Below, piece by piece: positions 51,436 to 59,858 of a stretch of DNA of 64,000 nt (within the stretch, counting starts at the first letter, position 1; the number at the start of each line of letters is the position of its first letter). Under the pieces are notes generated by a model that did no database searches, had not been told where the DNA came from, and saw only the letters and a list, made by a program, of their open reading frames with translations. Both the position numbers and the translations under genes were made by a program. This stretch comes from Brevibacterium sp. ZH18 (GTDB taxonomy: Bacteria > Actinomycetota > Actinomycetes > Actinomycetales > Brevibacteriaceae): contig NZ_JALDSX010000004.1 in NCBI RefSeq assembly GCF_022748595.1, positions 84,598 to 148,597 of the forward strand, given 5' to 3'.

Positions 51436-53037
51436 ATGAGCGAGCATGCGAAATTCCGGCCCGATGACAGTCGCAGCGCAGACACTGGCGTCAGTGCCGT
51501 CGAAGAAGGTGCCGTCCGGGACAGCCAGATCGACAGCCGTCGCATCCGCGATTTCGCTGAGGCGGGTCCACCGGACGAGGACGAGTTCCGTGTCGATATC
51601 GAACGGATCCGCTTCTCTCCGTTCTTCTCTCGTCTGGCCTCGGTCACGCAGGTCATCCCACAGGCGGGTTCGGGTACGGTCATCCACAACCGGCTCACGC
51701 ACTCGCTCAAGGTCTCAGCGGTCGCCCGCTCGATTGCCATCAGCCTGAACAATTCGGACGAAGGCACACGCGGTCGCATCGACGACCTCGGCGGGTGTGA
51801 TCCGGTTGTGGTCCAAGCTGCCGCGGCAGCCCACGATCTCGGGCACCCGCCGTTCGGCCACCTCGGCGAGAAGGAACTCGATCGTGTGGCCAGGACGGTG
51901 CTGCGCCTCGACGACGGATTCGAGGGGAACGCGCAGACGTTCCGCATCCTCACGGCACTCGACAGCTGCGATGCCACGGCGCGCGGTCTCAACCTGACGC
52001 GGGCGGTCAGGGCTGCGGTGCTGAAGTATCCGTGGGCGCGCAGCGATTGGGCCTCGCAGCATCGACTGGACGCCGCAGAGATGCCGCGGGGGATCGGTGA
52101 TGAGCTGGCTGATGGGGCGATGAAGTTCTCCGCGTATACGACGGAAGTCGACGAGATGTACGACGCGCTCTCCGCGTATCCGGCGATCGGTCGCAATCAG
52201 CAGACGCTCGAGTGCGCGGTCATGGATGTCGCCGATGACATTGCCTACGCTGTGCACGATCTTGACGACTTCTACCGGTCGAACGTTCTGCAGTACACGA
52301 GTGTTTCGGCGGAGATGGGCCGGTGGCTCTTGCAGTGTCGGGAGTTGGCGGCGCTGCATGACACGGAGCTCGATCGGCGACGGCCCGGTCACGCCCTCGA
52401 GGCGATGTGGCGCCATGCCCAGGAGAAGGATCCGTGGATCGCGAACGAGGATGCGTTTCGGGAGTCGGTGGACCGGGTGAATCGGGACCTCGTCGAAGGT
52501 CTGCTGGCCGTGCCTTATGACGGGGGACTGGAAGCGGACCGGGCGGTCACGGCGTTCACCAGGCGGTGGCTCGACCGGCTTCAGGCCTCGATCGTCGTCG
52601 ACCCCGACCCTCACGTGCGCAGCGGGCATGTGCGCATGAGAGATGACGCGTGGCACGACGTGATGGTGCTCAAGTTCGTTCACTCGCATTTCGTCCTCGA
52701 GCGCTCTGACCTGGCCGTCTATCAGCGCGGGCAGACGCGGATCATCGCCTCGCTGGTGGAGGGCTTCCACGAGTGGCTGCTGGATCCCGATGAGGCGACC
52801 CGAATCCCGCGACGTCTGTTGGATTCCGTCGAGGCTACCACCCAGGAGTACCAGGACCTGTTTGACAGGGATCCCGAGGCACTGCGCGATCAGGGGCCCG
52901 ACGCCATCATGCGGCTGGGGCGGGCTCGGGCAGTCGTCGACTATATTGCGTCGTTCACCGATGCTCAGGCCATGTCGGTCAATGCGCTGATCACCGGCTC
53001 CGCCGAAGAACCCTGGGAGGCCGGGCGCGGGCTGTGA
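51436..53037 (+). CDS. dgt: Deoxyguanosinetriphosphate triphosphohydrolase (dGTPase family)
   Basis: 533 residues. HD-domain dNTPase removing tripolyphosphate from dGTP (or other dNTPs). Features: FSRLASVTQVIPQAGSGTVI near 54, NRLTHSLKVSAVARSIA (His ligand), AAAHDLGHPPFGHLGEKELD (HD) near 132, GFEGNAQTFRIL near 158, and DVADDIAYAVHDLDDF near 263. The ATG at 51436 was chosen because upstream codons run through the divergent gene and promoter; TAGGCT at 51420-51425 could be its -10, giving a very short leader. Longer than E. coli Dgt (about 505) but normal for actinobacteria. Confidence 0.9.
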   Translation: MSEHAKFRPDDSRSADTGVSAVEEGAVRDSQIDSRRIRDFAEAGPPDEDEFRVDIERIRFSPFFSRLASVTQVIPQAGSGTVIHNRLTHSLKVSAVARSIAISLNNSDEGTRGRIDDLGGCDPVVVQAAAAAHDLGHPPFGHLGEKELDRVARTVLRLDDGFEGNAQTFRILTALDSCDATARGLNLTRAVRAAVLKYPWARSDWASQHRLDAAEMPRGIGDELADGAMKFSAYTTEVDEMYDALSAYPAIGRNQQTLECAVMDVADDIAYAVHDLDDFYRSNVLQYTSVSAEMGRWLLQCRELAALHDTELDRRRPGHALEAMWRHAQEKDPWIANEDAFRESVDRVNRDLVEGLLAVPYDGGLEADRAVTAFTRRWLDRLQASIVVDPDPHVRSGHVRMRDDAWHDVMVLKFVHSHFVLERSDLAVYQRGQTRIIASLVEGFHEWLLDPDEATRIPRRLLDSVEATTQEYQDLFDRDPEALRDQGPDAIMRLGRARAVVDYIASFTDAQAMSVNALITGSAEEPWEAGRGL

Positions 53038-53112
53038 GCGCGGCTCCGCTTGTGGGGCTGAGGCTGTGGGGTGACACCAACGCCCGGTGCGGCTCGGGTT
53101 TCGCGCAGATGC

Positions 53113-53168
53113 CTCTGTTTACGGACGAGACGTCTGTCTGCAAACAGGTGTCTCGTCCGTAAACAGAG
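53113..53168. repeat. Long perfect inverted repeat downstream of dgt
   Basis: CTCTGTTTACGGACGAGAC (53113-53131) is repeated as a perfect 19-bp inverted copy at 53150-53168 with an 18-nt spacer that can form its own short stem (CTGT/ACAG). A further CTGTAAAC lies at 53179-53186. It would form a very stable cruciform or RNA hairpin. No U-tract follows on either strand, so it differs from a simple terminator. Confidence 0.8.
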
Positions 53169-53204
53169 TCGAACCTGCCTGTAAACCGAGCCTCGGCAGG
53201 TAAG

Positions 53205-53330
53205 CACCGAGGCGCGGTAGCGGCGAGTCGCGAGGACCACCGCTGCGCCACCTGCGATGAGCAGTGCTGCGAAGCCGGCCATGGTCAGAGCGCCGTCGGC
53301 ACCTGTCCGCGGAAGGTGGCTCAGCTGACG
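53205..53330 (-). pseudogene. LPXTG-type wall anchor remnant
   Basis: On the minus strand this short frame encodes QLSHLPRTGADGALTMAGFA, then a hydrophobic AALLIAGGAAVVLATRRYRA segment, a textbook LPxTG-hydrophobic-RR sortase signal (LPRTG codons at 53315-53301). There is no upstream passenger domain: the frame runs straight into the GntR gene's 3' end, and it lacks a stop after the Arg cluster. It is most likely the tail of a deleted surface protein. Confidence 0.6.
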
Positions 53331-53340
53331 CGAGGGTAGC

Positions 53341-54051
53341 TCACTCGGAGAGCCAGGCGAAGCGGGAGCGGATGTCGTGCTCGCCGAACTCCGGGCGCGC
53401 CTTCGTCTCCTGGTTGACGAGTATCGTCGCGGTATTGAGGATGTGGCGATGCATAGCCGCTGCGGCACCAGCAGAGTCGCGAGCCATGATCGCTTCGAAG
53501 AGGTCGACGTGATCGTCGAAGCACTCCTGGCACGACCTTGAACTTGGGACCGTTCCCACCCCGGACTGCAGGACGATGTTGCGCTGTTCCCGCAGCACCT
53601 CCGAAGCGCGAAGGTTTCCCGCCATCTCGAGCACAGCGGTATGGAAGTCGCGGTCGGCACGAAGAGTCGCCTCGGCGGCATTGGATTCCGCAGCCCTGCG
53701 GAAGTCGTCGAACCGGGCGCGAAGCGTCTCACGTGCACCGTCGTCCGAGCTCAGCGCCGCCTTGCGGGCGAGGGGAACCTCGACGATGAGACGCAGCTCG
53801 AATCCTTCGATGAGTGACTCGAGATCGGTCTCAACGACGCGAATCCCATGATTGGGCTCAATCGCGACAAGCCCGAGCCGTGCGAGTTCGGCCGTGGCCT
53901 CCCGGATCGGAGTCCGCGACACTCCCAGCCACGTACCCAGACTCGACGCCGAATGCAAACTGCCAGCCGGCAGCTCACCGGACACAATGGCCTGGCGCAG
54001 GCGCTCGGTGGCCTGCTGAGTCAGCGTTGGCCCGCGATTGACGATCGGCAT
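53341..54051 (-). CDS. GntR-family (FCD/FadR-type) regulator
   Basis: 236 residues from ATG 54051. GntR winged helix at about 10-75 (GSLHSASSLGTWLGVSRTPI, REATAELARLGLVAI) and an all-helical FCD ligand domain (~90-215) with DRDFHTAVLEMAGN supplying the metal-binding Asp/His, and CFDDHVDLFEAIMARD plus MHRHI supplying further His ligands. Family members sense carboxylates. Divergent from lhgO, so it probably represses that gene in response to 2-hydroxyglutarate or a related acid. A CAGAAT box lies 7 nt before the ATG (near-leaderless). Confidence 0.88.
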   Translation of the reverse strand: MPIVNRGPTLTQQATERLRQAIVSGELPAGSLHSASSLGTWLGVSRTPIREATAELARLGLVAIEPNHGIRVVETDLESLIEGFELRLIVEVPLARKAALSSDDGARETLRARFDDFRRAAESNAAEATLRADRDFHTAVLEMAGNLRASEVLREQRNIVLQSGVGTVPSSRSCQECFDDHVDLFEAIMARDSAGAAAAMHRHILNTATILVNQETKARPEFGEHDIRSRFAWLSE

Positions 54052-54103
54052 ATCGAAGATTCTGCCACGATAGTGCGACTTTCGGCTGATTGGCGGAATC
54101 TCA

Positions 54104-54124
54104 TTGCATGTTGCATGCAAGCAA
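54104..54124. promoter_or_regulatory. Probable GntR operator upstream of lhgO
   Basis: TTGCATG (54104-54110) is followed directly by the palindrome TTGCATGCAA (54111-54120) and GCAA. The cluster of TTGCATG half-sites lies between the divergent GntR and lhgO starts, just before a TAGGAT -10-like box (54127-54132). Binding by the adjacent GntR protein is inferred. Confidence 0.5.
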
Positions 54125-54167
54125 AATAGGATCATCACATCCGCAGCAGACGACAAGGGAGTTGAGC

Positions 54168-55379
54168 ATGGGTGCGAAGAAGCGGTTCGCCGTCATCGGA
54201 GCAGGCATCATCGGGGCAGCCGTGGCCCGGGAGCTCGTCGCCCGCCACGACGACGCCGTTGTCACCCTCTTCGAGAAGGAACCCCGACCCGCCTCCCACC
54301 AGACTGGACACAACTCCGGCGTCGTCCATGCCGGCCTCTACTACGAACCCGGCAGTCTGAAGGCCCAACTCTGTCGCCGTGGCGTCTCCCTCCTCCTCGA
54401 CTTCGCCCGCGAGCATGAGGTCGCCTTCGACGAATGCGGCAAGGTCGTCATCGCCACCAACGACGTCGAAGCCGAGCGTCTGCAGAACATCCACGCCCGC
54501 AGCCTCGCCAACGGCGTCCCCGATGTCGCGCTCCTCGACCGCGCCGGCCTCGAAGCCGTCGAACCCAACGCAGTGGGCGTGGCCGCCCTCCACTCGCCCC
54601 ACACCGCGATCATCGACTACCCCGGACTCACCGACGCCCTCGTCGTCGACTTCCGCCGAGGCGGGGGCCGCGTCCGGTTCTCCACCGCAGTCAGGCGCAT
54701 CATCCCGCGAACCACACCTGAGGGGACCACTGCCCTCGTGCAGTCAGAGTTCGACACTCAGGAATACGACCACGTCATCACCTGCGCCGGACTCGAAGCC
54801 GACCGCTTGGCAGCGCGCTCCGGCGAGGACAAGAACCCCTCCGTGGTGCCGTTCTTCGGCCAGTACTTCATCCTCGAACCGCGCCTGAATGATGTGGTCA
54901 ACGGCCTCATCTATCCGGTGGCCGATCCGAAGTATCCGTTCCTTGGCGTGCACGTGACCCGACGCATCGACGGCGGGGTGATGATCGGGCCCAACGCCTT
55001 CCTATCCTTCTCGCGCGATGGTTACACGGGCCTCGGCTTCGACCTGGCCGATTCCCTGACCATTGCCCGCGACCTGGGATTCTGGAAATTCGCGGCCGGC
55101 AACATGGCCACAGCAGTCCGCGAGATCGGGGGAGTGCTCTCAACCAAACGCTTCGTCGACGAAGCCGCCCGCTACGTCCCCGCCCTTGCCGGCGCTGACG
55201 GACACCGTGCCACCCGCGGAATCCGGGCCCAGGCGATGAACCGGAACGGAACCTTGGTCGATGACTTCGTCATCGATCGGGCGGGAGCCACCCTGTTCGT
55301 CAGGAATGCGCCCTCCCCAGGAGCCACCTCGGCGCTGGCAATCGCGGAATACCTCATCGATCAGATCGACGAAGCATAA
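54168..55379 (+). CDS. lhgO: L-2-hydroxyglutarate oxidase
   Basis: 403 residues. FAD-dependent oxidoreductase of the DAO/LhgO group that oxidises L-2-hydroxyglutarate to 2-oxoglutarate, feeding electrons to the respiratory chain. N-terminal FAD loop FAVIGAGIIGAAVARELVAR, then HQTGHNSGVVHAGLYYEPGS near 45, characteristic of LhgO, and a C-terminal NAPSPGATSALAIAEYL near 378. ATG 54168 with AAGGGAG upstream. Divergent from the GntR regulator; the L-lysine/glutarate catabolic partner gene csiD is not nearby. An alternative is another 2-hydroxyacid oxidase, but the motif fit is good. Confidence 0.88.
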   Translation: MGAKKRFAVIGAGIIGAAVARELVARHDDAVVTLFEKEPRPASHQTGHNSGVVHAGLYYEPGSLKAQLCRRGVSLLLDFAREHEVAFDECGKVVIATNDVEAERLQNIHARSLANGVPDVALLDRAGLEAVEPNAVGVAALHSPHTAIIDYPGLTDALVVDFRRGGGRVRFSTAVRRIIPRTTPEGTTALVQSEFDTQEYDHVITCAGLEADRLAARSGEDKNPSVVPFFGQYFILEPRLNDVVNGLIYPVADPKYPFLGVHVTRRIDGGVMIGPNAFLSFSRDGYTGLGFDLADSLTIARDLGFWKFAAGNMATAVREIGGVLSTKRFVDEAARYVPALAGADGHRATRGIRAQAMNRNGTLVDDFVIDRAGATLFVRNAPSPGATSALAIAEYLIDQIDEA

Positions 55380-55385
55380 GGCCTT

Positions 55386-56429
55386 TCAGTCTTTGTCGCC
55401 CTCGGCGATGTAGACGCGTGAGCGAAGCCGCTGGAGATGGGTGAGATTCTTGACGTCGGCCTCGGCGTCGAAGCTCGACCCCAGAGCGCCCGCCACGACA
55501 CCCATGGCAGCGCTGAGCCACGCGATGTCCAGATAGTTCGTGAACCTCGCGTGGGACAGGTGGACGGTCTCCGCCATGAAATCAGGGTCGATGATGACCA
55601 GGCTGCCCACGAGGATTCCGACCACCAGGCACACGTAGAGCGCAGCCACGCAGATGAGAAGTGTGAGCACCGTGGACAGGTTGTAGTAGAAGACGACCGT
55701 TGTGCGGCGTTCGTTCACCGGCTTGTCCCACAGCCTGTTGATGCTGATGAGCCAGAAGACCATGAGCACGATGGCAACCAGCCCGATCGAAATCAGACGT
55801 GCAGTCGACAGATGATGCGACATCTGCCAGATCGAACTGTAGAAGATGCCGAAAGCGCCGGTGGCAGAGGCCGCAGCCATCGCGCGCGAGAGCTTCGGCG
55901 CCATCCGCAGAGGCTCATTGGCCAAAGTCATGCCGGAGACGAGCCGGGGGCCGCCCGTGAAAGTGTGCGCGTGCAGGGTCCGACGTCCGGTACCGCCGCT
56001 GCTCGTCCACTGCCCCCACCTCGGCAGACGGTGCTTCTGGGCGAATTGGCCGTCCGGCAGCAGTTGGTTGATGCAGCTCATGAAGATCTTCAGCATCCGG
56101 CCCCTGGATGTCAGCGCACCCAGGGTGGGGCAAGAGACTACCGCGACATGTCTGGCGGGAAGCACCTCGGCGACGAGGGGTTTGCCCTGTGTGTGCCGTG
56201 CGATGTCCGTGAGCATAATGACGAGATCGGCGGCAGGGTAGCCGGCGACGATCGCATCGAGCGTCGACATCTCCAGCTGATGGTCCGGCTGCACACGGAG
56301 GGTCTCGGTGCACGAATCCACCTGGGCTGAGGCGTCGAAGTCCTGTCTCAACAGCTCCTCGAACTCGTCCCTGATCGACGCGACCCGACGGCTCGGGGGA
56401 CCCGGATCGGAGATCAGCAGCACATGCAT
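55386..56429 (-). CDS. Membrane protein of unknown function
   Basis: 347 residues. The N-terminal ~170 residues are soluble (ISDPGPPSRRVASIRDEFEE, then YPAADLVIMLTDIARHTQGK), with a beta/alpha look; three to four membrane helices follow at about 183-340 (GLVAIVLMVFWLISIN, LICVAALYVCLVVGILVGSL). The tail SRVYIAEGDKD is charged. No family recognised. It lies 7 bp past the convergent lhgO stop. Start ATG 56429 fits the frame, with no clear ribosome site. Confidence 0.6.
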   Translation of the reverse strand: MHVLLISDPGPPSRRVASIRDEFEELLRQDFDASAQVDSCTETLRVQPDHQLEMSTLDAIVAGYPAADLVIMLTDIARHTQGKPLVAEVLPARHVAVVSCPTLGALTSRGRMLKIFMSCINQLLPDGQFAQKHRLPRWGQWTSSGGTGRRTLHAHTFTGGPRLVSGMTLANEPLRMAPKLSRAMAAASATGAFGIFYSSIWQMSHHLSTARLISIGLVAIVLMVFWLISINRLWDKPVNERRTTVVFYYNLSTVLTLLICVAALYVCLVVGILVGSLVIIDPDFMAETVHLSHARFTNYLDIAWLSAAMGVVAGALGSSFDAEADVKNLTHLQRLRSRVYIAEGDKD

Positions 56430-56761
56430 GTGGCCCGACCTGCCTCGTCTGCCTCGTCGATTGCCTCTGTCGGCTCAGCGGTGGTCATGGTCTTCCTCCC
56501 GTGCCGCGGTGGTGTGCCGTGCTGCGGCTGTGTGCGGTGACGACAGACCCCACTGTTGCAGTGCAGGACTTCTGTGGCCAGGGGGCGGCCGAATTTCGAC
56601 CGATTTCACACGGCACGTTCACTCCCGTCGGAGGTGTGATCGACACCAGGTCATTCGAGTCGAACCACACATCGTTGACCACGTATCCTGGGATGAATAC
56701 TGAAGCAGTCAGTCCCCGCACGAACTGACCGAGCGCCCGCGATGCGACGCATTCGACGGCG
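56430..56761. other. Intergenic region before galE
   Basis: About 330 bp between the membrane-protein start and the galE heptamer repeats. Short frames on both strands lack ribosome sites and family features. It must hold the promoters of both divergent genes; I could not identify them. No RNA gene seen. Confidence 0.5.
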
Positions 56762-56831
56762 AACGGCTAGCGGCCAACGGCCAACGGCCAACGGCTAGTG
56801 GCGAACGGCTAGCGGCCAACGGCGAACGGCG
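56762..56831. repeat. Heptanucleotide tandem repeat in the galE leader
   Basis: Ten consecutive 7-bp units of the form A(A/G)(C/T)GGC(T/C/G), dominated by AACGGCT, AACGGCC, AACGGCG and AGCGGCC, cover 56762-56831. The array ends 32 bp before the galE ATG; the ribosome site AAGGAG lies between them. Being outside the coding frame, copy-number changes would alter leader length and not the protein. Confidence 0.85.
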
Positions 56832-56863
56832 ACGCGGGACGAATATGAAGGAGAGATCGGCGC

Positions 56864-57853
56864 ATGGCAGTTCTGGTGACCGGGGGAGCAGGCTACATCG
56901 GATCGCACGTGGTGCGGCTCCTGACCGAACGCGGCGACGACGTGCTCGTCGTCGATGACCTGTCCACCGGAATCGAGGCGCGAGTGTCGGGACTTCTGAC
57001 CGTCAATCTCGACCTTTCCGCGCCCGATGCCGAGGACCGCCTCGTCGCCGCCATCGAAGAGCACTCAGTCGACTCGATCATTCACTTCGCCGCGAAGAAG
57101 CAGGTGGGCGAGTCCGTCGAAGAGCCCATCATGTACTACCGCCAGAACATCGGCGGACTCACGAATGTCCTTGCCGCCGTCGAGCGCACCGGCATAGAGT
57201 CACTCGTCTTCTCCTCCTCGGCTGCGACCTATGGCATGCCCGACGTCGACATGGTGGGCGAGGGCCTCGACTGCCGTCCGATCAATCCCTACGGCCAGAC
57301 CAAACTCATCGGCGAATGGATGATCGACAATGCGATCACCTCGGCGGGGATGCGCGGTTCGACGTTCAACGCGGTGAAGCTGCGGTACTTCAACGTCGCC
57401 GGAGCCGGCTGGCCCGAGCTTGCCGACACCGCCGTCATGAACCTCATCCCGATCGTCCTCGGCCGTCTGGCCGCAGGCAAGGCCCCGATCATCTTCGGCG
57501 ACGACTACGACACTGCCGACGGCACATGCATCCGCGACTACGTCCACGTCAAGGACCTGGCCGAGGCGCACATCGCCGCGCTCGACTACATGAAGTCCGG
57601 GGATACCTCGGAGACAGTCTTCAACGTGGGGACGGGGACCGGAGCCTCGGTCAAGGAAGTCATCGATGCCATCGCCGAGGCGACCGGTCGTAACATCGTG
57701 CCCGAAATGGGCGAGCGTCGTGCAGGAGATCCTCCCGCACTCGTCGCCGATATCTCCCGGATCTCAGCGCTGCTGAGCTGGAAGGCAGAGTTCGGCCTCG
57801 ACGAGATCGTGCGCAGCGCGGTCGAAGCTGCCGGGATGCTGCCGGAGGAGTAG
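56864..57853 (+). CDS. galE: UDP-glucose 4-epimerase
   Basis: 329 residues, standard size. NAD-binding VTGGAGYIGSHVVRLLTERG at residues 5-24, Ser/Thr in FSSSAATYGMPD near 120, catalytic Tyr/Lys in NPYGQTKLIGEWM near 146, and the C-terminal NVGTGTGASVKEV segment near 247. Interconverts UDP-glucose and UDP-galactose; its product can feed the wall-polymer glycosyltransferases encoded at 20-34 kb. ATG 56864 has AAGGAG 13 nt upstream, preceded by a heptamer repeat array. Confidence 0.93.
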   Translation: MAVLVTGGAGYIGSHVVRLLTERGDDVLVVDDLSTGIEARVSGLLTVNLDLSAPDAEDRLVAAIEEHSVDSIIHFAAKKQVGESVEEPIMYYRQNIGGLTNVLAAVERTGIESLVFSSSAATYGMPDVDMVGEGLDCRPINPYGQTKLIGEWMIDNAITSAGMRGSTFNAVKLRYFNVAGAGWPELADTAVMNLIPIVLGRLAAGKAPIIFGDDYDTADGTCIRDYVHVKDLAEAHIAALDYMKSGDTSETVFNVGTGTGASVKEVIDAIAEATGRNIVPEMGERRAGDPPALVADISRISALLSWKAEFGLDEIVRSAVEAAGMLPEE

Positions 57854-57860
57854 CCCCCGA

Positions 57861-57910
57861 TTGCGGTGTTGCGATGTTGCGGTGTTGCTGCGGTGCAGTG
57901 TTGCGGTGTG
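57861..57910. repeat. Short imperfect repeat of TTGCGGTG-type units
   Basis: Just after galE, the bases 57861-57910 are built from TTGCGGTG, TTGCGATG and GTTGCTGCGGTG units. Imperfect and only 50 bp; it may reflect slippage. It has no obvious hairpin. Confidence 0.6.
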
Positions 57911-57975
57911 CGAAACTCGGTGCGCATCGTGCAGATTCATCGCGTGTGGGTGGTCACAAAACGCGTCATTAGCGG

Positions 57976-57987
57976 CATGATGGCCTT
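57976..57987 (+). promoter_or_regulatory. Possible -10 for a leaderless fhs transcript
   Basis: CATGAT at 57976-57981 lies exactly 6 nt before the ATG of fhs at 57988, matching the geometry of the clearer examples at 20463, 34909 and 41875. It matches the consensus at four of six positions, so this is weak. Confidence 0.3.
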
Positions 57988-59781
57988 ATGACCACAGATA
58001 TGGATATTGCGCTCAACGCCGAGCTCGATTCGATCATCGATGTCGCTGCCGGACTCGGTTTGGACGCGCAGGACATCATTCCCTACGGCTGGACCAAGGC
58101 CAAGGTGCCGATCGAGGTTCTCGAGTCCGCCGCCGAGTCCGCAACCGACGGCAAACTCATCCTCGTCACCGCCATGAGTCCGACGCCCGCGGGTGAGGGC
58201 AAGACCACGACGAGCATCGGTTTGGCCGATGGTCTCAACGAGCTCGCGCGGTCGAAACCGGAGGTTGGCAAAGCCATCCTCGCTCTGCGTGAACCCAGCA
58301 TGGGCCCGGTCTTCGGTATGAAGGGCGGAGCTGCCGGCGGCGGATACGCCCAGGTCGTACCGATGGAGGACATCAACCTCCACTTCACCGGCGACTTCGC
58401 AGCCATCGCCGCGGCGAACAACCTCGCCGTGACCATGCTCGACAACCACATCCACCACGGCAATGAACTCGACATCGACGTCAGGCGCATCCACATCCGC
58501 CGCGTCGTTGACCTCAACGACCGGGAGCTGCGCGGTGTCGTCGTCGGCCTCGGCGGCATCAACGGGGGAGTGCCCCGCGAAGATGCCTTCGACATCGTCG
58601 TCGCCAGCGAGGTTATGGCCGTCTTCTGCCTGTCCACCTCGTTGACCGACCTCAAGGAGCGCCTGGGTCGAATCGTCCTCGCCCACAGTCGAACACGTCA
58701 GCCGATCACCGTGGCCGACATCGGAGCGGCCGGGGCCATGACCGCGCTGCTGCGCAACGCCCTGGCCCCGAACCTCGTCCAGAGCCTCGAACACTCACCG
58801 GCATTCATCCACGGCGGTCCCTTCGCCAACATCGCCCACGGCTGCAACAGCCTGCTCGCGACGAAGGCCGCGATGACCTTGGGCGACTGGACCGTGACCG
58901 AAGCCGGATTCGGTGCCGACCTGGGGGCAGAGAAGTTCCTCGACATCAAGTGCCGCGCCGCCGGGATCTGGCCCTCGGCCGTGGTCGTCGTCGCCACCCT
59001 GCGGGCCCTGAAGTATCACGGTGGAGTCGAGGTCAAGGACGTGCAGACGCCCGACACCGAGGCGATCCTCCGCGGCATGGTCAACCTCGAGCACCACTGC
59101 GGCAACCTGCTGAACATCTACGGGCTGACCCCCGTCGTGTGCTTCAACCGGTTCCCCACCGACACCGACGAGGAGATGGCCGCCGCGATCAAACACCTGC
59201 GCAGTCTGGGGATTTCGGCGGTCGAGTCGACGCACTGGGCCGATGGCGGCAAGGGTGCGCTCGCCCTCGCCGAGGCGGTCGTCGAGGCTGCCGGTGGTGC
59301 GGGAAATGCTGGAGCTGCCGTCGACGACGGTTCGCTCTTCGTCGGAGGCGTTGCCTCCGGGGATGCCGAAGCCCCGGCGGCGGGACCTTCGTCTGCAGGG
59401 TCGCCGCGGGCGAAGTACAGCTACGAGCTGGACCGTCCGTTGGAGGACAAGATCCGTACGATCGCGCAGCGGATCTATGGTGCTGCCGACGTCGATCTGC
59501 CGACGAAGGTCAAGCGCAAGCTCAAGCAGTTCACCGATGAAGGCTACGGGGACGCGCCGATCTGCATCGCCAAGACCCAGTACTCCCTGAGCACCGATGC
59601 GACTCTTCGCGGAGCGCCGAAGGATCACATCATCGAGGTCAAGGATGTGCGGCTTTCGGCCGGTGCGGGCTTCGTCGTCGTCATCGCCGGCGACATCATG
59701 ACGATGCCCGGCCTGCCCAAGGTGCCCTCGGCGCTGAAGATCGACGTCACCGAAGATGGGAACATCACCGGGCTGTTCTGA
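57988..59781 (+). CDS. fhs: Formate-tetrahydrofolate ligase
   Basis: 597 residues, longer than the usual ~555. ATP-dependent synthesis of 10-formyl-THF from formate and THF. Nucleotide site TPAGEGKTTTSIG near 65, SMGPVFGMKGGAAGGGYAQV near 105, and the C-terminal MTMPGLPKVPSA near 571 are intact. Residues ~434-474 form an Ala/Gly/Ser/Pro-rich insertion (AGGAGNAGAAVDDG, EAPAAGPSSAGSPR) absent from typical enzymes, placed between the catalytic core and the C-terminal domain; it looks like an acquired flexible loop. No ribosome site, so probably leaderless. Confidence 0.93.
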   Translation: MTTDMDIALNAELDSIIDVAAGLGLDAQDIIPYGWTKAKVPIEVLESAAESATDGKLILVTAMSPTPAGEGKTTTSIGLADGLNELARSKPEVGKAILALREPSMGPVFGMKGGAAGGGYAQVVPMEDINLHFTGDFAAIAAANNLAVTMLDNHIHHGNELDIDVRRIHIRRVVDLNDRELRGVVVGLGGINGGVPREDAFDIVVASEVMAVFCLSTSLTDLKERLGRIVLAHSRTRQPITVADIGAAGAMTALLRNALAPNLVQSLEHSPAFIHGGPFANIAHGCNSLLATKAAMTLGDWTVTEAGFGADLGAEKFLDIKCRAAGIWPSAVVVVATLRALKYHGGVEVKDVQTPDTEAILRGMVNLEHHCGNLLNIYGLTPVVCFNRFPTDTDEEMAAAIKHLRSLGISAVESTHWADGGKGALALAEAVVEAAGGAGNAGAAVDDGSLFVGGVASGDAEAPAAGPSSAGSPRAKYSYELDRPLEDKIRTIAQRIYGAADVDLPTKVKRKLKQFTDEGYGDAPICIAKTQYSLSTDATLRGAPKDHIIEVKDVRLSAGAGFVVVIAGDIMTMPGLPKVPSALKIDVTEDGNITGLF

Positions 59782-59858
59782 GGTTGCGATCGGTACTGAG
59801 CGTTCGACGGTGACGACGAACAGCCTCGGCGATGGCGGATTTCCTTGGTTCCGGGAAA

